Positions 26,121 through 33,688 of a stretch of 63,740 nucleotides of DNA are shown here, piece by piece. The translations under genes and the position numbers were made by a program. Origin of the DNA: Corallococcus interemptor (lineage in GTDB: Bacteria > Myxococcota > Myxococcia > Myxococcales > Myxococcaceae); the NCBI RefSeq assembly GCF_003668875.1, contig NZ_RAWM01000041.1:1-63740 (forward strand), in the 5' to 3' direction. The number at the start of each line of letters is the position of its first letter. Position 1 is the stretch's first letter. A model generated the notes under the pieces. It was not told the origin of the DNA, searched no databases, and saw only the letters and a program-made list of their open reading frames with translations.

Positions 26121-27320
26121 ATGTTCATGGAGGAGAGTCCCATCACGGACGCGGTGCTCGGGGGCCGCGTTCTCACCCTCCCCCGCCCCAACGCGGTGGA
26201 GCCGGTGTCGCGCGGGCGCGTGGAGCCCCTGTGCGTGGAGGAGGTCCGGAGCCTCGCGGCCTTCGATGCCCTGGAGGCCGAGTGGAACGCGCTGGTGAAG
26301 CGCGTGGACGACCAGGTGTTCTACCGGCACGAGTTCGTGCGCTGCTGGGTGGAGCACTTCGCGCCCGGTGCTGCCTTACGCATCCTCACGGCGAGGAACG
26401 CGCTGGGCGTGCTGGTGGCGGTGCTGGGGCTCCAGGAGGAGCAGGGCCACCAGTACGGCGTGCCGGTGCGGCAGCTGTCGTCGCTGACGAACAAGCACTC
26501 GTGCCGCTTCGACCTGATTGCCGACGAGCCCCGGCGCGCCGCGGTGGCCTTCCTGTCGCATCTGATGGGCGACCCCAGCTGGGACGTGCTGCGGTTGTCG
26601 GATGTGCCAGAGGGCGGCGCGGCGTGGGAGCTGCTGAGCGCGGCGAAGGGCGCGGGGATGCCCTGCGGCGCGTGGCCGAGCGCGCGCTCGCCGTACTTGC
26701 TACTGCCCTCCACGGTGGCGGCGTGGACGAAGGGTCGCAGCAACGCGAAGCCGCTGCGCAGGAGGCGCAGGCGCCTGGAGGAGAAGGGCCGCGTGGAGGT
26801 GGAGCGCGTGGCCGAAGTGGAGGGCCTGGGGTCGAAGGTGGAGGAGGCCTTCGCCCTGGAGCAGAGCGGCTGGAAAGCGCGGGAGGGCACGGCCATCGCG
26901 CAGGCGGTGCACCGGCGCGGCTTCTACACGGGGCTCGCGCGCACGGCGGCGGAGCGCGGCTGGCTGGGATTGTATTTCCTGCGACTGGACTCAAGGCCCA
27001 TCGCCTTCCAGTACGGGCTGGAGTACGGCGGCCGATATCTGGCGATGAAGCCGGGCTACGACGAGACGTTGTCGGAGGTGAGCCCGGGGCATCTCTTGAC
27101 GGAGAGCCTGATCCAGGACTGCATTGGGAGGGGCTTGGGCGAGCTGGACTTGCTGGGGGACGACGCCCCCTACAAGCGCGAGTGGACAACTCAGGTACGA
27201 CAGCACCACTGGCTGTTCATCTATCGGGACACGTGGATGGGGCAGACGTTGCAGCGGTCGAAGTTCCGCTGGGCTCCAGTGGCGAAAAGGATGGTGGGCA
27301 GATGGGTCCGACGGCGCTGA
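26121..27320 (+). CDS. GNAT-superfamily acyltransferase, FemAB/CelD (BioF2-like) type
   Basis: A protein of 399 residues from the ATG at 26121 with a GAGGAG site at 26113-26118, 29 bp after the PgsB-like gene. It has the double-GNAT layout of FemAB/CelD proteins: a first half with EWNALVKRVDDQVFYRHEFV and WVEHF, an Arg/Lys-rich helix (PLRRRRRRLEEKG), and a second half with FYTGLARTAAERGWLGLYFL, RPIAFQYGLEYGGRYLAMKPGYD (as short pieces) and a SPGHLLTESLIQDCIGRGLGELDLLG region. Such enzymes transfer an acyl or aminoacyl group onto polysaccharide or peptide. In this operon it could decorate the polymer. The substrate cannot be told from sequence. Confidence 0.85.
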   Translation: MFMEESPITDAVLGGRVLTLPRPNAVEPVSRGRVEPLCVEEVRSLAAFDALEAEWNALVKRVDDQVFYRHEFVRCWVEHFAPGAALRILTARNALGVLVAVLGLQEEQGHQYGVPVRQLSSLTNKHSCRFDLIADEPRRAAVAFLSHLMGDPSWDVLRLSDVPEGGAAWELLSAAKGAGMPCGAWPSARSPYLLLPSTVAAWTKGRSNAKPLRRRRRRLEEKGRVEVERVAEVEGLGSKVEEAFALEQSGWKAREGTAIAQAVHRRGFYTGLARTAAERGWLGLYFLRLDSRPIAFQYGLEYGGRYLAMKPGYDETLSEVSPGHLLTESLIQDCIGRGLGELDLLGDDAPYKREWTTQVRQHHWLFIYRDTWMGQTLQRSKFRWAPVAKRMVGRWVRRR

Positions 27321-27739
27321 CGTTCTACCGGGCCGCGAAGCGGCTCCAGGCGCACCCGAGGCTCGCGAACGTGGTGGCCACGTTGGGTGACCGGATCCAC
27401 AACAGCCACGTGGACACGAAGGCGGTGCTCCACCCCACGGTGGAGCTGGGCTACGGAGGCATCGGGGTCATCATCGCGCCGGGCGTGGAGATTGGAGAGC
27501 GCAGCTTCATCTCCCAGAACGTGAGCCTGGAGCCCCTGCCCGGAGTCGACGGAGTCCCGCGAGTGGGCCGCGACGTCTACATCGGCGTGGGCGCGCAGGT
27601 GCTGGGTCCGGTGGTGATTGGAGACGGAGCGAAGATTGGCGCCAACGCCCTCGTGATGGAGGACGTGGCGCCAGGAGCCACCGTGGCGGGCATTCCCGCG
27701 CGGGAGCTGAAGCAGAAGGCACCGCCTACGGGGACTTAG
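27302..27739 (+). CDS. CysE-like hexapeptide-repeat acetyltransferase (short)
   Basis: A protein of 145 residues starting inside the 3' end of the GNAT gene (18-bp overlap, different frame). It is essentially only the left-handed beta-helix and C-terminal loop of serine acetyltransferases: IHNSHVDTKAVLHPTVELG, GVIIAPGVEIGERSFISQNV, DVYIGVGAQVLGPVVIGDGAKIG and AGIPAREL, as short stretches. The N-terminal helical domain of full CysE is missing. It probably acetylates a small acceptor or the polymer, possibly supplying a substituted monomer. Last gene of the operon; its 3' end overlaps the convergent minus-strand gene by 14 bp. Confidence 0.85.
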   Translation: MGPTALTFYRAAKRLQAHPRLANVVATLGDRIHNSHVDTKAVLHPTVELGYGGIGVIIAPGVEIGERSFISQNVSLEPLPGVDGVPRVGRDVYIGVGAQVLGPVVIGDGAKIGANALVMEDVAPGATVAGIPARELKQKAPPTGT

Positions 27740-28526
27740 CGGTAGAAATCTTGAACAGATAGGGGGAACCATCCTTATCCCCACGGGCGTTGAGAAAACG
27801 CACCTCTGCATCCTGCAGGGGAGGCAGGTCAGAGATTTCATCGTCCTCGTTCATTCCTCCGAATAAGAGATCAATCCATCCCTGCTCTTTGGTGGACCAC
27901 ATCGCCAGGCGATCAGGTGCCCACAAAACCCAGACGCTGTCGACCTCGCACAGGTAGCCCAGGTCAGGAAGAACAGGCCCGAGCACTGGATGCTGAATGT
28001 CAACCGCAAGCGCATCAAAGGGATGGACCACCAGGAAGATATTCCTGGACGTCTCACTGGAAGCAGCAATCTTCGCTATCAAGCTCGCTTGAGCCGACTC
28101 CAACAAGTCACGTGAATTCGTTAAGATTTCATGCGCACTCTGAGTCCGCAGCTTCAAATTCCGGCCAATTGCCGATCTTCCCGCACCATGAATCCGATTG
28201 AGCTCGCTTTCGAACTCGCGGAATCGTCCTCTTGCGGATTTGACTTCAAAGGCTGCCGTCCGAATCCCTGGGGAAATGACCTTTGACCCTGGCCTTCCCT
28301 CCGGTATTCGGAACAACAAATCGACCCCACCTCGAGTGTCAATTTGAACCGGTGCAATACGAAGGAAAGCCGTGGTCAGAATTGCCGCCAGGTGTTCCCC
28401 AGAGCGGACCTTCAGTCCCATGACTTGGTTACGCTCCAGCTTGGCCAGCTCATCCACAGCCCAAGCCAAGGTACGATGCCAGATGGCGACTACAGGGGCC
28501 CCAACAAGCTTATCAATATCAGCCAC
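27726..28526 (-). CDS. Hypothetical protein, possible PD-(D/E)XK nuclease fold, low-GC island
   Basis: A protein of 266 residues from a GTG at 28526 with a GGGGAG site at 28533-28538. Base composition is clearly lower in GC than both flanks and codon use is relaxed, which suggests recent acquisition. A GGVDLLFRIPEG strand and, after about 17 residues, an AAFEVKSARGRF strand give the D...E-x-K pattern of the PD-(D/E)XK nuclease superfamily. A helical stretch with a NRNLKLRTQ-like core and a beta-rich C-terminus (VWVLWAPDRLAMWS) follow. A restriction- or defence-type nuclease is plausible, but no methylase or other partner is adjacent. Function unproven. Confidence 0.72.
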   Translation of the reverse strand: MADIDKLVGAPVVAIWHRTLAWAVDELAKLERNQVMGLKVRSGEHLAAILTTAFLRIAPVQIDTRGGVDLLFRIPEGRPGSKVISPGIRTAAFEVKSARGRFREFESELNRIHGAGRSAIGRNLKLRTQSAHEILTNSRDLLESAQASLIAKIAASSETSRNIFLVVHPFDALAVDIQHPVLGPVLPDLGYLCEVDSVWVLWAPDRLAMWSTKEQGWIDLLFGGMNEDDEISDLPPLQDAEVRFLNARGDKDGSPYLFKISTAKSP

Positions 28527-28861
28527 GATTCACTCCCCATAGGAAGAGCCGCACCCTGGAGGAAACTCACCAAAATCAATTCCCGGCGTTTAAGAAGCAT
28601 CTTTACAAGCACACGACACAGCAACCTGCCTCGAACGACAGCCCCTACATTTGAGCCGCCTGCCATCCGCTGACAATCACTCTTTGGAGGGAGGCTCCAC
28701 GACTGACGCCCACGCCACGCAGCCGGGACATGGCGCCTTGCGCCTAAGTAGGTAGCCCAAGGTTCCAAGACGAACTGGAGCGGGCCTTCCTCGGTACTCA
28801 CCGGGAGGGTGAGCTAAGAGGATGTCTGCCGCATCGACATTAATGAGCGTGAGAGGCAGCA
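28527..28861. other. Gene-poor, lower-GC spacer
   Basis: This 335-bp stretch has no open frame that looks like protein in composition or by family. It holds the upstream region of the minus-strand nuclease-like gene, one copy of a 24-bp repeat (28749-28772), and the ribosome binding site of the small plus-strand gene. Short minus-strand frames across it change frame at the repeat and carry no recognisable motifs. Confidence 0.5.
28749..28772 (+). repeat. 24-bp direct repeat, copy A
   Basis: TAGGTAGCCCAAGGTTCCAA followed by GACG. It matches copy B at 29141-29164 in 23 of 24 positions, same orientation, 392 bp apart. The pair brackets the small Cys/His gene, as expected for an insertion footprint or a duplicated gene end. 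Confidence 0.7.
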
Positions 28862-29143
28862 ATGAGTCGGATGTACGAGTGCGATGTGAAGCGCCCCTTC
28901 AAACGGAATGGCGTGAAGACGATGGAGTGGACCACGGTGCCGGTCAGCTCTCTCGGCAGCACGCCGGTCAAGGGGGGCATTCGATGCAGGCACTGCCATG
29001 GGGCTGTTCGTGTCCACAAGCAGCGTGTGCCTGAGGGACCGGCCGACCACGTCGAGCACCTGACGCGGGGCGACTCTGAGAATTGCCTGGGAGGCGTGCA
29101 CTTCAAAGGGACGCACCGGCGTTCCAGCAACCCCATCGAGTAG
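28862..29143 (+). CDS. Small Cys/His-rich putative zinc-binding protein
   Basis: A protein of 93 residues from the ATG at 28862 with GAGAGG at 28851-28856. After a short N-terminal stretch (MYECDVKRPFKRNG) it has a compact zinc-ribbon-like motif, IRCRHCHGAVRVHKQ, then GPADHVEHL and DSENCLGGVHFKG. This gives three Cys and several His able to bind one metal. I recall small proteins with the CRHCHG...DHVEHL...G pattern in other proteobacteria, without known function. Its stop codon is the first three bases of repeat copy B. It lies alone in the low-GC island between two 24-bp direct repeats. Confidence 0.65.
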   Translation: MSRMYECDVKRPFKRNGVKTMEWTTVPVSSLGSTPVKGGIRCRHCHGAVRVHKQRVPEGPADHVEHLTRGDSENCLGGVHFKGTHRRSSNPIE

Positions 29144-29164
29144 GTCGCCCAAGGTTCCAAGACG
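29141..29164 (+). repeat. 24-bp direct repeat, copy B
   Basis: TAGGTCGCCCAAGGTTCCAA followed by GACG; it overlaps the stop codon of the small Cys/His gene. One mismatch to copy A. The 160 bp after it up to the next gene contain no other feature I can support. Confidence 0.7.
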
Positions 29165-29305
29165 GATGCAGCGGCTACAATTGGTGGAGTAGTCCCAACT
29201 CGGTCAGGAACTTCTGGCGACCTACTCAGGTGACAGGGAAGATCCTTGATGAGGGCTGATGCGGCAGGCGCCGCCCACGGGGACGTGAGCTGTACGGCCC
29301 ATCCA

Positions 29306-29605
29306 CTACGGCCGGCAGATGCTCGGCTCACCATGCGCGGAGGCGACACACGCCAAGCCCTCGGGACACGTGACCGCTTGAGGCGAACACAAGGTCTCGC
29401 AGCTCCGATAGGACTGGCGACGCCTCCAGGATGGCTCGGCACCCGGCGATGTTCCGCGAGGCCATGCCATGCAGTACTGCCCGACCCCGTGGCAGTCCTG
29501 ATCAAGCTCGCATTCGCCGTAGGAGCCTGTCGTCAGCCATGTGCCCAGCGCGCCCAGAAACAGGGCGATGGGCACAGCAATCACGCTCCACCTGGAACCG
29601 GCCAT
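29306..29605 (-). CDS. Small Cys-rich exported protein
   Basis: A protein of 99 residues. The N-terminal helix (WSVIAVPIALFLGALGTWL) is a signal peptide or anchor. The rest has eight Cys in a spaced pattern: CELDQDC, QYC, SCETLC, TCPEGLAC and IC. This is the layout of the small disulphide-rich surface proteins common in myxobacteria. It follows the lipase gene by 18 bp on the same strand and is probably co-transcribed. Function unknown. Confidence 0.72.
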   Translation of the reverse strand: MAGSRWSVIAVPIALFLGALGTWLTTGSYGECELDQDCHGVGQYCMAWPRGTSPGAEPSWRRRQSYRSCETLCSPQAVTCPEGLACVASAHGEPSICRP

Positions 29606-29623
29606 GAATCCCTGCAGTCAGGC

Positions 29624-30682
29624 TCAGCTGCCCTTGGGCATCTTCAGCGCCATCGCGACCAGCGAGAGCGTCAGGTCCTCGGGCTGGTAGGGCTTGAACG
29701 GGTTGAGCGTCGTGCCAGTGGAGTCCAGGTGATCCAGCCCGGACAGCGTCACGGACTTGGAGCCGGGGATGAACGCGTCCTGCGGCAGCACCAGGCCGTC
29801 TGACTTCACGCCGTAGCGCTGCTGCATGTACTCCTCCATCAGGAACAGCGGCGACGTGGGGTTCGCCGTGGTGGAGGCCATGCTCACGGTGGGGATGCCC
29901 TCGGGCATCGGGTGCTTCGCCAGGAACGCCTTGCGCGAGTCGTACGTCAGGTCCTCACCGGCCTGGATGCTGCCTCCCAGCGCCTCGACCGCGCCGCCCA
30001 CGCCGTAGCGCACCAGCGGGTTGTCCAGCAGGTCCTGCGCCATGGGCGAGCCGCCGTACGGCGACTGGATGGTGACCAGGGCGCGCACGTGCTCCTGAAT
30101 CTCCGGGTACATCGACAGCGCCGCCGCGGAGTCCAGGCCACCCTTGCTGTGGCCAATGAGCACCACCTGCTTGCCGTTCTTGGAGGCCTCCAGCACCGCC
30201 TGACGGACGATGGCCGCGTTGTGCTCCACGCCCATGTCCGTGTCGACGGGAACGCGGCCCACCTGCAGGCCCTGCGCTTCGAGCGCGTCCAGGTTCTTGT
30301 CGAAGTAGACCTGCTTGGGCGCCGCTTCCGACAGCAGGCCGCCCACCGCCAGGAACACGCAGTCCTTGGCCTCGGGCGGCATCACGTTCTGGCCCGCGCG
30401 CACGGCCTGGTTGATCTTCATGAACTCCGCGGTGGAGTCCTTCGCCGGCGGATACGCCTTCTGGATCCAGCCGATCTTGTCCGCCTCGCCCTTGCCAGGC
30501 CAGGGGAGCGGAATGCGCAGGGCATTGACCTGCTGCGCCCCGACACGCGCACCCGACGTGAAGCTGTCCCCCTTCACGATGGCGTTGAAGCCCTGAGGCC
30601 CCGTCGCCCGGGCAGGAGCCTCCGGAGCAACCCGCGTCTGCGTGGACGGCGTGAGGCTGGTGGGACGCGTGACCTGGACCAT
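29624..30682 (-). CDS. Alpha/beta-hydrolase, triacylglycerol-lipase-like
   Basis: A protein of 352 residues. The nucleophile elbow is VVLIGHSKGGLD with Ser179. Downstream, TIQSPYGGSP and a late SGLDHLDSTG segment (candidate catalytic His) follow the plan of family I lipases; an acid residue is less certain. The N-terminal 45 residues are Pro/Thr/Ala-rich without a classical signal peptide. It is divergent from the MEDS histidine kinase, with a 14-bp palindrome between them. Confidence 0.82.
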   Translation of the reverse strand: MVQVTRPTSLTPSTQTRVAPEAPARATGPQGFNAIVKGDSFTSGARVGAQQVNALRIPLPWPGKGEADKIGWIQKAYPPAKDSTAEFMKINQAVRAGQNVMPPEAKDCVFLAVGGLLSEAAPKQVYFDKNLDALEAQGLQVGRVPVDTDMGVEHNAAIVRQAVLEASKNGKQVVLIGHSKGGLDSAAALSMYPEIQEHVRALVTIQSPYGGSPMAQDLLDNPLVRYGVGGAVEALGGSIQAGEDLTYDSRKAFLAKHPMPEGIPTVSMASTTANPTSPLFLMEEYMQQRYGVKSDGLVLPQDAFIPGSKSVTLSGLDHLDSTGTTLNPFKPYQPEDLTLSLVAMALKMPKGS

Positions 30683-30864
30683 GAGGGGACCTCGGAAGGG
30701 GGAGCCGAGTTGAGCAGTGGAGAGGCTTGCCTACATTGTCGGCAAATGACGCTGGGAGTTGCGTGCCCTGTTTCAAGCCGTGAGAAGCCGAGACTCCGGG
30801 CGCGTGGCGCAGCGCGGCGGTCCTGACTCCCAGCGGTGCTGCCTGCACGCTGGCCGGGCTTACT

Positions 30865-30878
30865 GTTCAGCGCTGAAC
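30865..30878. promoter_or_regulatory. Perfect 14-bp palindrome in a divergent promoter region
   Basis: GTTCAGCGCTGAAC is exactly self-complementary. It lies in the 250-bp space between the minus-strand lipase and the plus-strand sensor kinase. This is the size and placement of a dimeric regulator's operator. No further copies were noticed nearby. Confidence 0.4.
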
Positions 30879-30932
30879 GGATTCATGCAGTCGCGTTGTT
30901 GTTGTGGCCCCATGCACAAGGTACCAAGCCCC

Positions 30933-32303
30933 ATGAACCTCCCCCTGCGTCCCAGTGGCATTCCCGCGGTGGGGGACCTGCCCTGGGGCTCCCACTTCTG
31001 CCAGTTCTACGGCGACCGGGATGACCTCGTGGACTCGCTGGTCCCCTATTTCAAGGCGGGCCTGGAGAACAACGAGCACTGCCTGTGGGTGACGTCCGCG
31101 CCGTTCGGCGCCCAGGACGCCCGGACGATGCTGCGCAACGCCGTGCCCGACCTGGATCAGCGGATATCGCGGGGCCAGATTGAAATCATCGACCATCGCG
31201 ACTGGTACATGCAGTCCGGCGGCAAGAGCGCTGACGAGGTGCTCCAGGGCTGGGTGGACCGCCACGGACGAGCGCTCGCGCAGGGGTACGCGGGGCTGCG
31301 CCTGACGGGGAACACCTACTGGCTGGAGCGGAAGGACTGGTCCGGCTTCGTCGATTACGAAGCCCGCGTCTCCGACACCTTCAGGAGCCACAACATCATC
31401 GGGATGTGCAGCTACTGCCTGGACCGGTGCGGCCCGATGGACGTGCTCGAGGTGGTCCGCAACCACCAGTTCGCGCTCATCCGTCAGGCGGGCGAGTGGG
31501 AGCTGATTGAGAGCGCGTCGATGAAGAGCGCGAAGGCGGAGCTGCACAAGCTCAACACCGAGCTGGAGCAGCGCGTGCGCGAGCGGACGGCGGAGCTCCA
31601 GCACGCGCTCCGGATGCGCGAGGAGTTCCTCTCCGTGGCGTCGCACGAGCTGAAGACGCCCATCACCTCGCTCCAGCTCTACGTGGAGACGCTGCTGCGC
31701 GCCAACCACCGGGGCACGCTGACGCCCGACCAGGCGGCGCCCAAGCTCCTGCGGGTCAAGGAGCAATGCGGGCGCCTGGAGAACCTCATCAACACGATGC
31801 TCGATGTGTCCCGGGCCTCGCTGTCGGACGACCCGTTGCCCATCGAGCCGGAGCCCATGGACCTGGCGGAGATGGCGCGAAGCGTGAGCGAGGACTTCGC
31901 GGAAGGGCTTCAGCGCGCCGGCTGCCGGCTGCGCGTCCAAGCGGACAGCGCGGTCGTGGGCCACTGGGACCGGATGCGCCTGGAGCAGCTGGTGACGAAC
32001 CTGCTGTCCAACGCCATCAAGTACGCCCCCGGCACCGACGTGAAGCTGTCGGTGCACGCCAGCGAGGGCAGCGCCACCCTGGTCGTGAGTGACGGCGGGC
32101 CGGGCATCCCGAAGGAATCGCAGCAGCGCGTCTTCGAGCGGTTCGTGCAGCTGTCGCCGAAGTCCCACGCCGGAGGTTTCGGGCTGGGGCTGTGGATCGT
32201 CCGGAGCATCGTGGACGCGCACGGCGGGAGCATCGAGCTGTTCAGCAAGCCGGGAGAAGGAACGACCTTCAAGGTCACGCTCCCTTCCCATCGAAGCGCG
32301 TAG
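30933..32303 (+). CDS. MEDS-domain sensor histidine kinase
   Basis: A protein of 456 residues from the ATG at 30933; in-frame ATGs at 30912 and further up are possible but add no family sequence. The N-terminal 200 residues match the MEDS (DcmR) sensory domain: GSHFCQFYGDRDDLVDSLVPYF, AGLENNEHCLWVT, IEIIDHRDWY and YCLDRCGPMDVLEVVRNH, in short pieces. A coiled coil leads to the H-box SVASHELKTPITSL with H238. The ATPase domain has QLVTNLLSNAIKYAPG, DGGPGIP and GFGLGLWIV. It is cytoplasmic, with no membrane helix. No response regulator gene is adjacent, so the partner is elsewhere. Confidence 0.92.
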   Translation: MNLPLRPSGIPAVGDLPWGSHFCQFYGDRDDLVDSLVPYFKAGLENNEHCLWVTSAPFGAQDARTMLRNAVPDLDQRISRGQIEIIDHRDWYMQSGGKSADEVLQGWVDRHGRALAQGYAGLRLTGNTYWLERKDWSGFVDYEARVSDTFRSHNIIGMCSYCLDRCGPMDVLEVVRNHQFALIRQAGEWELIESASMKSAKAELHKLNTELEQRVRERTAELQHALRMREEFLSVASHELKTPITSLQLYVETLLRANHRGTLTPDQAAPKLLRVKEQCGRLENLINTMLDVSRASLSDDPLPIEPEPMDLAEMARSVSEDFAEGLQRAGCRLRVQADSAVVGHWDRMRLEQLVTNLLSNAIKYAPGTDVKLSVHASEGSATLVVSDGGPGIPKESQQRVFERFVQLSPKSHAGGFGLGLWIVRSIVDAHGGSIELFSKPGEGTTFKVTLPSHRSA

Positions 32304-32670
32304 GCCTGTCTGTGATTGGGGCGTAGACCGTGAACAGCAGCTCCGCCCCAATCCGCAGCAGCGCGGCCATGGCATCGCGGGAGACCGGGAACAGCGTCGC
32401 CAGCGGCTGCGAATCGGCCTGGATCCCCACGTCCATCGTCCGGGCCTCGCAAGCATCCCAATGCCTGCGAGCCTCCGCTGGAAGGTTCTCGACCACCTGA
32501 ACCAGCCAGTGCAGTCCCTCCTCCACGGACTGCGGCTGCTCGCGGTGCTCCAGGCTGGCCTCGGTGTCCGTCACCCGGAGGACGAGCATGGATGGCTCCA
32601 ACGCCTGGACCAGCTCGCGAACGCCGGTGGTGCCGCGGAGCTCCAGGTCGATGTTCAGGAAATGGGTCAT
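32275..32670 (-). CDS. Conserved hypothetical protein
   Basis: A protein of 131 residues whose 3' end overlaps the kinase gene tail-to-tail by 29 bp. It begins THFLNIDLELRG and has LEPSMLVLRVTDTEASLEHR and FPVSRDAMAALLRIGAELLFTVY stretches. I recall small cytoplasmic proteins of unknown function that begin with a H-x-LN-x-DLEL motif in several phyla. No catalytic motif is visible. Confidence 0.65.
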   Translation of the reverse strand: MTHFLNIDLELRGTTGVRELVQALEPSMLVLRVTDTEASLEHREQPQSVEEGLHWLVQVVENLPAEARRHWDACEARTMDVGIQADSQPLATLFPVSRDAMAALLRIGAELLFTVYAPITDRPTRFDGKGA

Positions 32671-32822
32671 CGTTCCTCGTCAGGTGCGTTGGACGGCTCC
32701 ATTCGCGAACTGCTCCTCCAGCAGGATGGCGCCGTCCGCGCCGATGCCGCAATGACGCGTGCGAACTCCTGACCCGGTGCTGACCCCGCAAGCATAGAGC
32801 CCGCGCGGATTGGCGAGCCCCG

Positions 32823-33452
32823 TCAGAACGCTGGGTTTTCATACCAGGGACGCGGCGGCGCAACACGAGGCTCAGGCCGGAGGTCGCAGGCGAGGTATTT
32901 CTTGTCGATCCGTTGATAGCGAACCTCGAATCCCACGGGCAGCGTCTTCCAGTAGGTGGCATCCCAGGGTCGCACGACCGTCCACACCTCGCTCCCAGGC
33001 ACCCGCACACTCCAGGGGTCCGCGGCTTGCCAGGTGAGTTCCTCCTCCAGGCGCTCACGACTCCCGGCCTCGAGACAGCTCTGCCCCGGTTCCCACGCGC
33101 CCGTGCAGTAGCGGCTCCAATCCGGCCGGGTCAGCGACTCCCACACGGCTCCGCCCTCGGGCGTCAGGTTGTACCAGAAGCCCGAATAGCGCCCCGGCTT
33201 GCACGAGCTCATCGCGAACGCGCTTTCAATCTCCGGGAGCGTCCGGGCGAGAGCGTCTGTTTCCATGTGCTTCACCCGGATGAGCCCGGCTTCGCACAGG
33301 GAGGCCAATATGGGCGCCAGCTCCCTCGCTTCCAACCCGTGGGTGCGGCGATTGAGGGTGAGTTCGATGCCCGGGCTCGCCAGGACCGCCAGATTCTCCC
33401 CGTACTCAACGACAGCATCCAGGAACCAGAAGCTCCTGCGATCGATACGCAT
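32823..33452 (-). CDS. Hypothetical protein
   Basis: A protein of 209 residues with an N-terminal helical part (FWFLDAVVEYGENLAVLAS, then LEARELAPILASLCEAGLIRV) that resembles a winged-helix layout. A later FWYNLTPEGGAVWESL segment is typical of proteins that score an optional extra sequence element. The C-terminus is rich in aromatic residues (WTVVRPWDATYWKTLPVGFEVRYQ, in short form). No family is recognised. It stands alone, 109 bp before the first flanking repeat of the ATPase-PIN-ligase cassette. Confidence 0.7.
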   Translation of the reverse strand: MRIDRRSFWFLDAVVEYGENLAVLASPGIELTLNRRTHGLEARELAPILASLCEAGLIRVKHMETDALARTLPEIESAFAMSSCKPGRYSGFWYNLTPEGGAVWESLTRPDWSRYCTGAWEPGQSCLEAGSRERLEEELTWQAADPWSVRVPGSEVWTVVRPWDATYWKTLPVGFEVRYQRIDKKYLACDLRPEPRVAPPRPWYENPAF

Positions 33453-33560
33453 TCAGAGGCCCGGCGAATCCAACCGCTCGTTCGCATGGGGGCCGAGGCC
33501 ATTCTACCGCAACCGGGACGTGGTCTACCAAGCGTTGCAAGGAGTCCCCCTGCCCTCCCG

Positions 33561-33590
33561 CAGGGAATGACCCGTCCAGTGACTGCTCCG
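33561..33590 (+). repeat. Imperfect 30-bp direct repeat, left copy
   Basis: The core is ATGACCCGTCCAG inside a 30-bp block matching 36339-36368 in 26 of 30 positions and in the same orientation. Just upstream, CCCTGC and GCAGGG form a small hairpin. The two copies lie on either side of the ATPase-PIN-RNA ligase genes, about 2.8 kb apart. Confidence 0.6.
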
Positions 33591-33688
33591 ACTCGCGCTC
33601 CAGGCGGCGCTGCCGGGCGGATGCGGTGGTGAAGGGTCCTGGGTGCAGCAGCGCCCGGAAGAAGCAGGAGTGAGCTAGAACCGGAGGC

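Noticed and set aside
28490-28862. Two short minus-strand frames (28490-28801 and 28677-28862) as genes
   Set aside because: They overlap the start of the nuclease-like gene or each other in different frames, have no ribosome binding sites, and part of their similarity to a frame near 29200 comes only from the 24-bp repeat.
29246-29803. Plus-strand frame of 185 codons opposite the Cys-rich and lipase genes
   Set aside because: The minus-strand reading gives a signal peptide and an ordered Cys pattern; this frame has neither.
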